Assembly: GCA_947579665.1 (NCBI GenBank)
Contig: OX388350.1
Coordinates: forward strand, 86,881,152 to 86,945,151
Origin: Sympetrum striolatum
Taxonomy: Eukaryota > Arthropoda > Insecta > Odonata > Libellulidae
Reading direction: 5' to 3'
DNA: 64,000 nt
Part shown: positions 23,183 to 36,800 of the stretch, piece after piece
How positions within the stretch are numbered: position 1 is the stretch's first letter
How the letters are laid out: each line of letters starts with the position of its first letter
Program-made: the position numbers and the translations under genes
Notes under the pieces: model-generated
What the model was told of the DNA's origin: nothing
The model's database searches: none
The model's input: the letters and a program-made list of their open reading frames with translations, nothing else

Positions 23183-26100
23183 GTTAGTTTCAATTTGCGT
23201 GAAATCAGTCTGAAGTATACTAAACTCCTGCAAGATCAGTTGTCGAAGGTTTTGTGATGGACTGAGTTTTACTGAGAAACATAAGACAGCATCTTCACCG
23301 AGTCGGAATGATATGAATGGAATGCGTCCACACAAATGTCACACAATGAACAGCCCTTTTCATTGCAACCACTAACGAGTAACCAGGATGAGTTAAATTA
23401 ATCAGAATCAGCATCATTAATTCCTCAGTGGCTTCATTATTATTTACAAATATAAATATGGATGAAACCTTAACCCCTCCACCAGGTTCCACCCTCTACC
23501 ATAAGCTTCTCAGGATCAATAAACCTCACTAGCCAAATGAGGTAGCTACCGAAAGCTTTGGATAAACTAACTTGTGGAAGGGTATTGGTGTTTTCGATTT
23601 TACTTTACTCTGTGAATAAAAAAATAATTTGATCACCGAAAGTTTTGGAGAAGGAATGAAACTAATATGAGGTGATTTTCCGCCGTTTCCCTCATCGAAG
23701 TGAAATTAGATATAATTGGTAATTGTCCATACTATTTCAGCTTAGTCTTAACCATTTTCATAAAATATGTCTATTCAATACGCAAAAGAAAAATAACCAA
23801 TTTGTATTTAAAGAATAGACATCTGAGGATTCATAGAAAAAATGTCCAAAAACATAAGAATGTCCATATTTCTTCATTAGCGATGGTTCAACTACTACCC
23901 AGACATTGTAACTTTAAATTTTACAAATCCATTCTTATTTAATTTCAATGTTTCACTTTCTTCACCGCGAACAAATCATGCATCGCAAATATTTCGGTCC
24001 TCAAAAGATCATCTCCTAAAGAGGAAAAATATTAAATTTCAAGATATAAATAAATTAATTATGTATGTAACTTCAGCTAAGAATCCCCTTAACTGTTCCA
24101 AGACAGCATCCGAAGGAAATGCATTTCGCGCCTTTGGAAGTTGTATTTGATATGACATTCCCAAATGGAATATAGGAGAAGGGTGGATGGTCGTCTTCGT
24201 TATGAGACCGCAGCAATACGACAACAGGGACATAATGATTAGAGTAGTTGGTTCTTATGTGGCATAAACCTATACTCAGGTATTTGCATTGAATACCGGC
24301 TGTGTAAAGAAGCTTAATTATATGTCAATCTAGTCATTAATATGGAATGAATCTTTTAGCATTTACCTTAGCTAGAAAAGTGTTAATAAGAAATTCTATA
24401 TAAATATTTCAAAATAATCATAAATGAAAATTGTGAAGATAGATAAGAACATATTGCTCAAAGGTTTCCTCAGTCTTAGAGTGGAGACTTGAAAACTTGA
24501 GAAAAAGTGAAAACATTGAGTGGAAACTGCTTAGTATTTTTTCTTCTCTATGACGCTCCTTGAAGTTGAAGGTAAATAATATTTATTATTGAAAATATAT
24601 CATTAAATATTGTTGAAATTACAAAAAAATTAGTGAATAGAGAAACAATATTGAACAAGAAAAGGAAAGGTCATAACTATTATTAATAAAAATCATTGAG
24701 CATAGTATAATATAAATATTATTAATGAAAACAATTGTGATAATTTTGACTTTAAAATAGGAATGATAGGTAAAAATATTTCTGAAAATAAACTTGATTC
24801 AATGTGAAAAAAGTGCACCATGCGGTAGTTAATTTTCAGCTCTCGCAATTATCATCTGAATATATGTGAATTTTTTTATAAATATGTCTGTAGGACAGCA
24901 ATTCTTAGTAATAAGACTGGATGTTGAGAGAGGTATCTTCCAACAGCTAAGAGCAAGACTAATAGTTATTTGATAATCTATCGAAACATAATAGATCAAG
25001 ATGTAATCGCCGAAATTGTCATAAAACCAAGTTCGCAATAGACAACACGAAATGTTGTTTGCAACATAATTGTAGTTTCCACAACATATTCTAACAAATC
25101 TTCTTTGTGTTTATGTGTATACGTGCCATTTTTTAGATACTTGAGTGTTAGTTATAATATGGTGATCAATCTGTTGAACTATAGGCAATTACATGTAAAA
25201 CAAGACCACAGAACAAAGATAAAACATTTGGAAACTCTTCAAATGAATCTAAAACAACATACGTACCCTACTCTATAGTCTGAAAACTTCTCTAATACTC
25301 TACAGCAAAAAATAGAAATAACCATCCGTCCTGGCGATTAATTCCTTTGAAGGCTTTGTCGTTTTCTCTCGGATTTATCTCAAAAACGAAACAAACAACT
25401 TCACCGAAAAGTTCCACTCCGATTGATTTTTTTCGAAAAGCTTCCGTCTGTAATCTACTTAACCTCCACTTCTGGAGCGAATCCCACCCGAGGGAATTTA
25501 TCATAGCCGAAACACTTCCGTGGAAAACCCCTGCCATACGGCGAGTTGCAGAATACATACGAGCATGAGAATTATTCATGCATTTTCCGATTTCTACCAC
25601 GAAAAAGTGGAGCCGGAAAAGCTTTTAAGATTATGAATTAGCGTAGTGGGCATTGATTGATTTTATTTTACAAGGAGAAGAGCAGAGAAGCTCCTAAAAT
25701 TTTACAAAAAGAGACGTAAAAAGGTAGGTTCGTCGGAATCAATGGAGCATTTAATTTATCCCTTTAAATTCGTTTTCATCACACTTGTGAATTTATGAGT
25801 TAAGGAGTCATTACAAGAGATGAAATGAGAATAATTCAAGTTCATTGAATAGGCGCGACAGTGCAATAAATGGGATTGAACGAGGATGTCCTCATTGGAA
25901 AAATGCGGACATATAATATCCAATGGGTTTGCTGACCAAAAACTAATTTGAGATATCCAGGTCTAATTCATTCGTTATTAACACAAACTTAGTAATTTTG
26001 CAGATTTATGGAAAGCCCTTAGATTGATATGAATCTTTCTTTTTGCCATACAAGGAATCTACGTAAGTGCTAAGAGCCAAGTGAAAGGAGAATCAAATAT

Positions 26101-29100
26101 TCTTATTAATTTCAGTATATCGATCACTGATGATACCATCATCCATCTGTCAATTGCGTTATTAATGAGAAGAACATCAATGGGAGATATTCCATGCTTT
26201 CATGAAAGTAATATTTTTATCTTGAAAATAAAACTGAAAGTGTCGTGGCAAAATAAACTAAATAATATGTTGTGTAGGGGTTCTCCTAAACCTTGATAAG
26301 CAGGTCTTGCACAACTATCAAATTTTAAGCATTATTAAATGTCATCCCTGCATTATTAATGGTAATTTTAGTGAGGACTTTTTATGTATTGACCCCACAA
26401 GAGTTAATATAAAACATAAGCAGAGTATTAACTCAAGATGGTAAATACTCAATCGTTTGCTGACTATTGTTGATTTGTAAAATCAAATTGGAAAGAATAG
26501 TATTACAAAATCGAGGCATGCAACAAAAGATGGAAAATCGAACGGTTTTTCATATTTTAGTAACAGAACATCGTTTTAAAGCAAAATTGCGGAATTTAAA
26601 TAAGAAAACTTCGTGGCTGTACTTAGGCCAACTCTTGAATTTATCCAGCAAAACTTACATTAGTATGCAGATATATTATTTGCGATAATATAGAACTTTG
26701 GTAGCAAATATAATGAATACGCTAACAGCTCCTTATTTTTAGGAATGTCGTATAGTGCCCTCTTCTTGGAAGACCTCACGCCCTCACGTAGTTTACGAAT
26801 ATTTACTTCAAATGCATTCCGCATTCAGCACCACTATCCCAATTCTCAGAAGATGAGTACTTATGTACGCCTTCTTTGCTTCACTTCGAGCATTTTACGA
26901 CAGAACGATTGAAAAATCTTTGGACGAAATACAGAATCAGAACATTTTACGTGAATGATCATTTAAATTTGATTATTCAAATAGGTAATCGCTATAAATT
27001 ACAATCGTTCACGTAATCGTAATTCCTCATATTATAAATTAAAGGTGTATTCCCCAAAAAGCACGAATCGATGTCGCAAAATGACAAGGAGTTACCCAGA
27101 CAATCGATCGGGAGTTTTTACCTATGAATCCCTCTTTTCCTTGGATTAGATATTCTGATTTTTTGAGTCGTAATTTTTATCTTGGATAGCAATATTAAAC
27201 AATCATATAAACTGTTTTCAATTAAAAACTAAATTCTCCTTAACCTTTCATTGCAATTATCATCGCGTGCATATTTATACAAGTAGAAGAATTCATCGGA
27301 TGTACTACTTCATTAACCAGCTTCACGACAAAATCTTGATTGTGAACACAATTCACTGACCAATACTGTGTTCACAAATTAAGAGAGGTTCAACAAAAGA
27401 AGACATTCTCTTTAAAATTCCTTCATATATTCGGTAAAAGTTTAGCCTCAGACCAGAATACAGAGAATTAGAATTGGTATTGTATTAATAATAATCTTTT
27501 TATTACGTAGGATATAAGATTTTAACTTAAGACGAATTTGATCAATAAATTTACAAATAGTTTTCTTGAAGACTGTTGCAGAATTTATGCATCCATCTCA
27601 TCACATTCTATCAACTACCGCAAAATACAGGTAAAAGATAGAATTAGGAAATGGATTATTTCTCGAACGAAGTACGACTCTAAGAGATAAATAACATTGA
27701 ATTGATGGTGAATGACCTCCCGTCACAAGCCGAAAGATTGGGACACATATAGATCAAGATAAATATCTAGAGAGAATTTCCCACGACGCTCGAACCTACA
27801 TTGTTAATGGTACCGATTCGACATGGTCAACAAAGAGTGAAATTGGGTCGCAATTCGTTGAACCGTTTTTCTTCATCTACCTGTCAATACTCAAACAAAT
27901 TCAACCTTCTCGTCCCCTTTACTCCTCTATCCGTCTTACACTCGATCCATATAAATCCCGTTCTTTTGTCAGGCTATCGCTTTCCTCTCCTGAAAACACT
28001 TTATACTCCCGTCTCATGTCACAACCTCTCTCAGGCTTAATGGCTTCCCTGATAGTATTATTCTCTTTTCTTTGCCCTGTTTTGCCTCCAAACCTAATCT
28101 CACCACGATCGACGGTGCTCGAATACACTCTGAGAAGAGCTTCCGCCGTTCACGATTGGAATACTCGCGATTCTATCGGAAGAAAATAAAATTGTACCTT
28201 CAAAACGAGAAGTCTACCTTTTGACAATCGCTTCCTCTAACTTCCATACAAGCTACTTGCAGAGTTTGAATGAGGATAGATATCATTTACTTTAAGCCGG
28301 TGAATACAGCGCCCGTTTCTATCCATTAAAAAAATCGCAATTGAGGCTACTCTTCACGAAGATAAATTAGATTCAAAGTTAAAATCAAAATTTTTCTAGG
28401 TTTTTGGATTTAGGAATTTTTCTATCATCGTTTTGGAAGGAAATTTTGTGTCTACGACATTTTGCCGCTTTGACGCTAGTAACATAGATTATATTATTAT
28501 CGATGAATATCATCTCAAATATAAGTAATTGCGAACTCTAAGCGCATTCTAGCCTTCTTGAGAATACCACTCTCCTACCAAGTTCATTCCAGCTAAAAAT
28601 ACATAATTCCTTTTTTAAATAAACGTAACATCATCAGGTTGGATATGTTTCGATCGTCGGTGTCACAATGTGTATTAACCCAAAGGAAAGAATTCACGTA
28701 GGTTGGGTAAAATTTAACTGGCTTAAATCAATTATCCTTGTCTTGATGTCGTATTTATATGTATATGCATAAAGGTATTTTAGGAAAATAGAGGTATGCA
28801 TTCCGAGTTAATTTACAATTAAAAAATCACGCACATTTGTAATAAAAACTCGAAACTGTTTCACTCTATCGAAAATCAACCCGTAATGTATTCCGTATTG
28901 TACAAGTATCTGGGGAAATGTTTCCAGCGAAAGGGAGTACGTCTCCAGTTGATTCGTTAACAACGCCCCAATGAGTGACGAGGCTTAAGTGAGAACAACG
29001 TAGCTGGTGACGCAACGGGTGTTTATTCCTGGAAATCTATTCCTCTCCAATTCTTGTTTCCTCCTCTTTCACAAACATCTCCTGCTTCTCCATCCTTTAC

Positions 29101-29552
29101 TCCATCCCTCTTTTAGTGTCGAAGAGAATTTAAGGGCTGCGGAAGAGCTGAGAAGTCTCGGGAGGTCCAAGGATTTTAAGTATTCCACGGAGTGAACGAG
29201 AGAAAGGACAGTTCAAGATTACAAGCATCGCTAATGACTGGGACATGAAAGGATTTACCCATGAGATGTGTTCTCATAAGACTCTCTTCCATCAAACTTA
29301 AATGGCAGAATCTGGTAATCTTGGTTTATTTATTCTGCTTGCTTTCTGGAAAATGTTTTTGTATATAAAGATCAGAGACATTATGTAATAAGTAAATACA
29401 CCAATATAATCTATGATATTAGGCCGGATTCAATGAAACAATATATTAAAATAAATGAAGATAAACTATTTTTATCAATTGTGATTCGCGACCGGCTTCT
29501 ACTTAATGCCAATATCAGGTAAATGATACAGAAATTCAAGGAATTATATTGC
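23183..29552. other. Mostly unique AT-rich DNA, no convincing gene
   Basis: No recognised gene. One minus-strand frame (25292-25600) contains SLGWDSLQKWRLSRLQ, reminiscent of the LGWxxLxxRR segment near the C terminus of LINE reverse transcriptases (compare DVGWESLKERRLEARL at 46.3 kb). The rest of the frame does not match, so it may be a decayed LINE fragment or chance. Another GC-richer patch with frames on both strands lies at 27801-28128. Confidence 0.4.
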
Positions 29553-29725
29553 CATCCACGTATGGAGGGTAAGGAGAAGGAAGGGGAAGGATTAAGAAGG
29601 ACAAGCTCATTGGTTATGTTTTCGGTGCAGGTTATTCATAAAGAAGTTATAAATTATAGAATTAACCTGCACTAAAAGCCCAACCAATGACTTCAACCTT
29701 CCCCTCCTTTCACTCCTAACGTGGA
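29553..29725. mobile_element. Imperfect inverted-repeat element (MITE-like), about 170 bp
   Basis: The left arm (29556-29634) and right arm (29663-29723) are imperfect inverses, from CCACGT...GGAAGGGGAAGG...CATTGGTT...GTGCAGGTTA to TAACCTGCAC...CCAACCAATG...CCTTCCCCTCC...ACGTGG. A 28-bp AT-rich loop separates them. The arms differ by several indels. The foldback form suggests a MITE or decayed palindromic transposon end; no target duplication could be fixed. Confidence 0.6.
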
Positions 29726-29755
29726 TTATATACGAATGCAATTGCATTTCTGTGC

Positions 29756-29794
29756 CTGATGATGTCATGTAGCCTTTTTAGGCTAATACGTCAG
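29756..29794 (+). other. Possible decayed hammerhead-like / Penelope-type motif
   Basis: CTGATGA (29756-29762) is followed by a hairpin TAGCCT-TTTT-AGGCTA (29770-29785) and ATACGTCAG. A hammerhead ribozyme core is CUGANGA, stem II, GAAA; here the GAAA position reads AATA, so it would be inactive. Penelope-like retroelements are known to carry such motifs. Short and imperfect, so low confidence. Confidence 0.25.
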
Positions 29795-30592
29795 TGATTC
29801 TGTTTTCTGCTGCATCAGAAGCCATCATGACATATATAACTTTTCTAATTACAAGTGGGTGTTTAAACATAAAAATAATCTTCCACAGTTTTATTTAGTT
29901 TGATTTCATTAATATAGTAATAATGTTCCTGCTACCTTATTCTGATGAATGTAATATATTCATTTGTCATTTGGTACAGGATAGATAAAAACGTATCTTT
30001 CATTTATTTTTGTCAATCTTCACCATGGCTTTGATGAAATGAAAGCTACTGAGGTATGAGTGAATAATTGCACTGATCCTCATGGACTGACATTAAAAGT
30101 GCTACTCAATCTAGCTCATTGAGGAAACGGACGGCCCACCTCACTCCTCATCCTGTTTAGTAAGCCTCATTCCTCAGTGTACGATCTCAGTACCTTATGC
30201 CAGAGGGAGTGAAGTACCAGCCGGTCTTTGGGCTGAATACATTACAGACAATAAGAATTAAACAATTCAGTTCTAAAATAATTATTATAAATTCCATGAT
30301 AAACATATCGCAGTCACTTTGAGATGCGTGCCTCTTGTGCGAAGGGACATGGAGTTTGGCCACCTCCGGCTTCCACAATTAGCATTCAAATATTCACCCA
30401 ATTTAGCGGTGGGCGGATTATGTGAGGCCCGCGCGGCGCCTGAGAACGAGTTAAATTTATAAAAGGGATCACTGTAAGTCTTGACGATTTTCCTTCCATG
30501 AGCATTTCTAGAAGTGTAAATTTGTCTTGCGTACGGAGTTTCGCTGATTGCAACTTTTCCCTTTGGAAGAGCGCATTACTTTGTATTTTGAA
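29795..30592. other. Unique DNA, no gene seen
   Basis: A GC-rich patch (30410-30450, GGCCCGCGCGGCGCC) lies just before TTTATAAAAGG at 30457. This would suit a TATA promoter, but no gene follows and no initiator is evident. Confidence 0.35.
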
Positions 30593-30720
30593 ATATTAAT
30601 AATAATAATAATAATAAAATGTCTTTATTCAGGCTAAATTGAGACTAGGAAGTATCTTCGTACATTCTACTCATCGTCATAGGAGAAACAGAAAGAAAGA
30701 GATTTTTTTGCAAAAGTATA
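30593..30720 (-). mobile_element. 3' end of a non-LTR retroelement, reverse orientation
   Basis: Read on the minus strand the segment ends GCCTGAATAAAGACATTTTA and then an ATT microsatellite (30597-30617). A short-repeat tail of this kind after an AATAAA-like stretch is typical of CR1/jockey/RTE-type LINE 3' ends. The upstream body (higher coordinates) is AT-rich and no reverse transcriptase could be read. Confidence 0.45.
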
Positions 30721-31689
30721 CGAAGAAAACTTATATGTGGATTTAAAAAAACCTAACTTGACGACTCAGGAAAATAATCCCACCACTCACGTAAAGGGGA
30801 GTGTGAAAAACCTGCGAAACCTCTCTTTAAATTCTATCTGTAGATAGGAAACTATATTTTTTTATGAAGGAGAATAAATAGAGTTACGAAAGACAAGCAG
30901 ATAATAGATAAAAATTATACAAAAAAGACAGGGGAAATATATATTCACTTCAAGCAATTAAATCAGATAAAATATCATCACTAATGGCACAAATTATAGA
31001 TTAATTGAAACTTAGCCTTTACAGTAGGAGATATATCTCAATGAAGGAAATTAAATTACAATCAGAAACGCATGCAAATGCAAGATAAAAACGCCAAGTA
31101 CATTAAAAAGACAAAAGAAGAAAGTAATGCAAGAATTGTAGCATAAGAAAAGATAAAACACATAAGAATATTTCAAGAATAATAAAATGATTAAATACAT
31201 TAGGTAGAGAATGAATAAAATGATCATAAACATAGAGTTTATATGAAATTGAATAAAGACAACAAGAAAGAAATGAAAAAATATTTTTTTTTTTTAAATA
31301 CGCTTCTAAGATATATGATCAAAAAACACTAAAACATTGGTGGCTTACAACTTGAAAATATTAAGAGAGCCAAGGGATTCTCGTCTCAACCCAAGGAAAA
31401 ATATACCAACTTTATTTCAATTAGAACTTCTATTTCCTTTAATAAGAATCAAAGGTCTAAGCATAATTCCCTTAAAAAGAATATTTAAGCATTCAGGCTC
31501 ACTAAGGAAAGGAAGGCCAAAGTACTTCATGAATGGGATTCTTTACTGTTCGTGAGTCAGGTACCATTCAAACAAAGAATATTATGGATACATTAATAGA
31601 TAAGTAAAGATCAGTCCATATGCAATGGTTATGAGAAGATTGTGGAGTTACTCAGGAAATTTTCTTGGGTTCTCAACCGGGTCAATGTG

Positions 31690-31745
31690 TTGGATAGCTC
31701 CGACGTTTCGACAGCAACCACTGTTGCCATTTTCAAGGATGAAAG
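31690..31745 (-). mobile_element. Fragment resembling a Penelope-like retroelement terminal motif
   Basis: On the minus strand CTTGAAAATGGCAACAGTGG is followed by TTGCTGTCGAAACGTCGGAG. The pattern 'tgaagatggc-hairpin-gaaacgtcgg' recurs in terminal repeats I associate with Penelope-like retroelements, where it overlaps a hammerhead-like core. Here the hairpin GGCAAC/GTTGCT and GAAACGTC are kept, but the CUGANGA half is altered. Flanks are unassigned. Confidence 0.35.
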
Positions 31746-33398
31746 CATAAGATCTTTCTGCATTGTGGAGTTAGTTTCATTCTATGTAAAACGAAAGAAT
31801 AAATTGGAAGGTACAAAAAAAACGTAAAATGATTGAATGAGACGGTTAAGGCCAGAAAGATGCACCAGCTTTCCACCGAGAAACAAAATCGAAATCGCCT
31901 GTTCCACTCATACGAAAAGGATCTGCAAGGAGTTGATAACACACAAATACAGGGTTGGGATCATTTTTATTGGAAGACCTTGATTATGAATCCTTCGGAA
32001 AAAAGGGAAACCCTTCGGCCACATATTAGACAAAGAGGCTGCAATTGAATAGCGAATTCACGACATTGTATCTCAGAAAGCGAACAATGATTTAGGACAA
32101 ACAGGCTAATGTTAAATACGATCACCTTCCATTTTCGGTCGTATTTGGGATCGGAAATGAAAGCATTGAAACGCCACAAAAGTTGCGAAATAGAGGATTG
32201 AGAGGAACTTTAAGATGCTGAAGATTTACTCCATTTAATCCACGCTAAAAGCACTTCGCTGAAAGTCAGTTGAAGACAGTATTTCCGTACGTGCATTGCA
32301 ATTCGTTCCAAAAATATCGCATGAAGGGGAAAACTTATCCCAAGATGCCCCAATATTATAATTGCGAATCGTCATCAAACTGTGACCTTCATAAAGATTC
32401 AAAAATGGACATGTCTTTAAATAATCGTGCAATTTGGTCTCCTCTCTTACTTTTTAATGTTTCATTTTCATAATCATATGTTATGTACGTGAGCTATCTA
32501 ATTTTGTTTTTCGCGTAATTTCTTGTACGAAATTTTTCAATATTACAATTATCTATATGTGAAAAAACAGAAAAAGATATAAACAAGTAGGAATACCTCA
32601 TATGTAATACTTACTTGAATCGACGAAAGAGACTGGAAATCTATTTACGGTCGTAAGTTCAAAGTAACGGCCCTAAAATGCCCGAGGAGAAATATTCAAT
32701 CTTCTTAATATTTAAATACGATTTCTAGCATCCGTCATTTCCTGGTAGAGAGGATCCCGATAATGGATGCTAGGAAGGGGAGACACGTCAGAAACAGGAA
32801 GTCGGGTCTGAAATGACTTTCCATCCAGATTCCAGATTGGATGTTTTGTCGTTCAAATTTCGCAAAAGAATCATTCCCCCAGAGCAGTATATTATTTTAT
32901 AAATGTTCCTAAAAAAACAGTTCGTTGGGTGACTTTGGACCTAACATCCAAAGCAAATGGCACGAGACAGTTAAGGCCAAATTCGTTTATATTTTTGCAT
33001 TTTCTCTTAAAAGTCGATAATTGTTGATACTGAGGTGTACATTTGATTTAATTAGGTGACAATAAATCGCATTATCGGTATTTAATTCGCTATTTAGAGA
33101 AGGTGGGATATAAGTTAGTTAGTTCCACCTAACCTCGTATGTCGTCACAATATGAACAAGTATGAATTCAATTTAAACAAAAAGACAGAATAGAGTGTGG
33201 GGAAAAATCTTTCCCACGTTGCGGGAAAACACCCACAGAAAAGGAGAGGGGAAAAAACCCGTGAAAACACAGTAAAAAATAAGTGCGGTGTTAAAAATAA
33301 TAAGTTACATATGTTATATACATTAATCAATAAATTTACAGAAAAATAAGGAGATGAGAGTACATTGAGAATCACAAGCAATTACACGAAATTATATG
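31746..33398. other. Unique DNA, no gene seen
   Basis: Several 60-70 codon frames occur on both strands, none with a recognisable domain or a consistent reading direction. Confidence 0.4.
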
Positions 33399-33400
33399 TA

Positions 33401-33477
33401 CAGTCCTGGCCAAAATTAACGCAGCACCAGCCGTAAGGATCGTTAGTGAGGTGCTGCGTTAATTTTGGCCAGGAGTG
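33401..33477. mobile_element. 77-bp Tc1/mariner-type hairpin MITE, copy 1
   Basis: CAGTCCTGGCCAAAATTAAC...GGTGCTGCGTTAATTTTGGC...CAGGAGTG is a near-perfect foldback with a short loop (CAGCCGTAAGGATCGTTAGTGA region). It is flanked by TA (33399-33400, 33478-33479), as for Tc1/mariner insertions. It is almost all inverted repeat and cannot encode anything. A second copy lies at 43605-43679. Confidence 0.85.
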
Positions 33478-33734
33478 TACTTAGAATATATTATATTTAG
33501 GACATTCACATCCATTTTGGAGATCGTAACTTCCACAAATAATGAAATATTGCGGAAACTTAGATTAAAAAGGCGAAAAATTTCTTGAATCCTTTCATTC
33601 CACTATTAAATGCCTGATTATTGTCAAGTGAGGGAGGTTTCAAAACTGAATTAGTTTCATCTTTTGGCGAAAACCATGTTACCGAATATATGCTAACAAT
33701 TAATAACTATGTTATATGAGTATAATATCCTTAA

Positions 33735-33890
33735 AGCCAGAGACTAGAAGCTAGGCTGCGATTTCTTGATGAATTCAGGGAAAGTACGACATAAAAGGGA
33801 AGAGAAGAAGTTAGGAAAACTGGTATTTACACCCTCTGCCAAATGCCAAAAGGTGGTTTGGAGGATATTTATGTCGATGTAGATGAATAG
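33735..33890 (+). mobile_element. LINE 3' fragment with internal deletion
   Basis: AGAAGCTAGGCTGCGATT.CTT.AT.AATTCAGGGA (33745-33781) and GGT.TTTACA.CC.CT.CCA...CCGAAAGG-like sequence ending in GATGTAGATG (33821-33885) match the two ends of the LINE segment at 46.34-46.62 kb. About 150 bp between them is missing. It is too decayed to translate. Confidence 0.6.
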
Positions 33891-36800
33891 TTAAGTTAGA
33901 TTTGAGCACCTGACTATAAGGCCGACTTGGAACGGGTGAAAAAAAAAATAAATACTAAAAGGCTATGCTATCACAACGGTGACTTCACTATAACTTTCGA
34001 CCTCAATACCATACCTCGATGAAGTCCTATATTTTTCATTTTTTTTGATACAGGATAGAGAAATGTAATTTGATTTTATTTTGTCTCATTCATGTTCAAG
34101 GCTATGACAAAATATGAAAGCTTCAAGGTACGAATCCTGCCAATGAATAGCAAAATAAAATTCATCTATGTAACCCCTCAAAGAAGTATATTAAAAACGA
34201 AATTCATGAGGTCATTTTGTCGCACTTCAGTAGTTATTCTCTCGTTTAGCATTCAGATTAGAAATGAAAACAAGAAAAACCATCTCACTCCTAATTTTGC
34301 CAAGAAAGCCTCATTTCCTTCCCAAGGTTAGTAATTTCTTCCTGGAATATCCTGAACGGCCCATCTCTTGAAGATTAGAATTTGTGCTCCAAAAATCAGC
34401 ATCCTTAGTTATTCAAGTTTCAAACCTTTCCATACGTCCCGCGCAACCGTATGGCTACCAGATTTCTTAAACATTGACGCGAGATATCAAAGGTGGCCGA
34501 AGATGGTTTTCTATGATCCATTTCCCTTAAGTCCATTTATGCCCCATCTACACGAGGCAATAACAGGGGATTTATGGTAGGCCGTTATGTAGTTGGTGCC
34601 GTTAAAGGATCGATTTACGACATATTTATGGAGTGATTCGCTTTCTAATTCCTCCCTCCTCGAAGCTCAGAAAAGGCGAGAAAAAATGATCCGGAAGATG
34701 GCGGGGATTTATAAAAAAAGAGATGCCTGGGGCCGGTAATGTTCCAACGAAAAACAGAGAAAATCGGAGGCAAAAGTACCATAAAAGAAAGGAAAGGATG
34801 AAAGTGGTCCAAAGAAAAATGTATCGAGCCTTAATGTATCTGCTGGAAGTCGAACGACTCCAAAGATTCCTTCCATTAAAATAATTAAGATAAAAAGGTT
34901 ATAGGATTTGTCCCATTAACTGATATCCCTGATTTGTAACCCATGAAGTAAATTCTCTTCTTTATATAGTTCCATACACTGGATATTGTTTTAAATAAAG
35001 AAAGCATGTTTCTTTGTAGACATTCTAAGGATAAAAAGATCCACGCAATCCACGATGCAATAATCCACAATCCACGTTTTTCAAACATGGATTGTGTGTA
35101 TTCATGTACTCAACTTAATTAACTATAGAATAAAGAAAAGCGGCTGCTGATGGTTATGTTATATATAAAAACAACTCCAAAAACCATCAAAATAACCATT
35201 AAATAATAAACCATCAAAAATAGTCAACATCAGCACTGTCCATTAATCATAGGGGGTAATGAAGTTTTACACCGTGTACACAGACTAGACCAAAGCGAAA
35301 GACACCATACAATATGGGGATAAAAAAAACAAAGAGACCAATGTATACTGTAAAAAATTAACAATATTGTATCCAAACAAAATTGATAAATGTAATAAAA
35401 TTGAGTTTTCAATTAAAATGAAAAGAAACAGCTATTAAATAAATGCCACTATTCTGCAGATGGATTTTTAGAAGACAAAGATCTAACGTAAATATCAAAT
35501 TTATACCTATAAATAATATGTTTACATGAAATATGTTTGAAAGGAGAGTAATGTTACATACCAGTATAAGTAAATATATGAATAATTATGAATAACTTAT
35601 GAATGAATTTTATACATAATACGCGAATACATGTAGCACTAAAATTCTGAGTTGCAAAATGTCTCTCATGGAAACATTCCATAATACTGGCTTCGCATCC
35701 TTCTTCAATTTATCGAGCTGTTAAGCTTTATCGAGCTATTAATTGCTGCAATTTACTTCCTTAGAAAAATAATTTCATTGAAAATTTTCAACTATTTCTG
35801 TTACTCTAAAAATTGTGGTTGATGTACAGAGATAATCATAATGGTAAGTTAGAGGTAAATTTTTATTTTATATTTAATTTTAATTCCTGAATAACTTTAA
35901 ATTAGTTGCGACAAAATATTTTATGTCTATAAGTGTTGTACTAATAATTCCATTAAATTTCAATATAATATTTAACACCTGGCCATCTGAACATGTAGCG
36001 CGGATCAAGGTTGCTTCTTTCTAGTAATCCTGTGGTTCAGTAAAATTTTACACGCATAGAGTTTTATAAATTGTAAGACTTCAAATACTCGATATGATAT
36101 AATATTAACAAAGGAATCGCTATAATTTTTACGGAAGAAATACCGACTGTTTCGTTGGGTAAAATTTCCTTAATTCAAAAATAATTTGCTGCCTTGTTAG
36201 CTACTCGCTTTTCTTAATGCTTTTTACTGGCCATAGAGTAGTGTTAAATTGTTGATGAAGTGATGCGTCGGCTAATTTGCAATTATCAAAGGATTGTAGG
36301 ACAAGCAAGGGGATTTATATAGCTAAGAGTGTACGGATCAGAATGGAAAATACAATAATGAAGAACCAAATGTTTTACTTAAATTTACGATCATTTTAGC
36401 TCGTTTTTTAGATTACAATTTCTCATTTTTTCTTTTTTTTATTTTTATTTTTAGTCGCATCCCCCGTAGTTGGGTATTAGCGACCACCTTGTTACATATT
36501 GTTTAGTGTTTACAGGAAACATATTTGTGTGAATTTACTTTAACATCGCGAAGACCACGATGTTGCTTTCAATGACGTCAGAGAGGGAAGAGCCAATGGA
36601 AGGGAAACCGCACAAAAGCCGCAGAACCTAATGTAGAAAAATGCGATCCATTTTCATCGATGAACAGGTTCATTCTATTGGAGAAAAGAATGCGTATATT
36701 CTACTTGGAATCCGGGGTAAGGTATGGAATAGCGAATCGTGTAAAGATGTGGATTACTTGGTAAGAAATAGAAGATAAACGAGACGAAAAAGGGGTTTAC

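Noticed and set aside
25292..25600. LINE reverse transcriptase C terminus (SLGWDSLQKWRLSRLQ)
   Set aside because: Only about 16 residues resemble the family and neither the FPRTIR block nor a LINE tail follows, so it is mentioned but not called.
30457..30466. TATA-box promoter TTTATAAAAG after a GC-rich patch
   Set aside because: No gene or convincing initiator follows; such a string is common in AT-rich DNA.
36573..36580. CRE element TGACGTCA
   Set aside because: A single 8-bp palindrome with no adjacent gene cannot be supported as a regulatory site.
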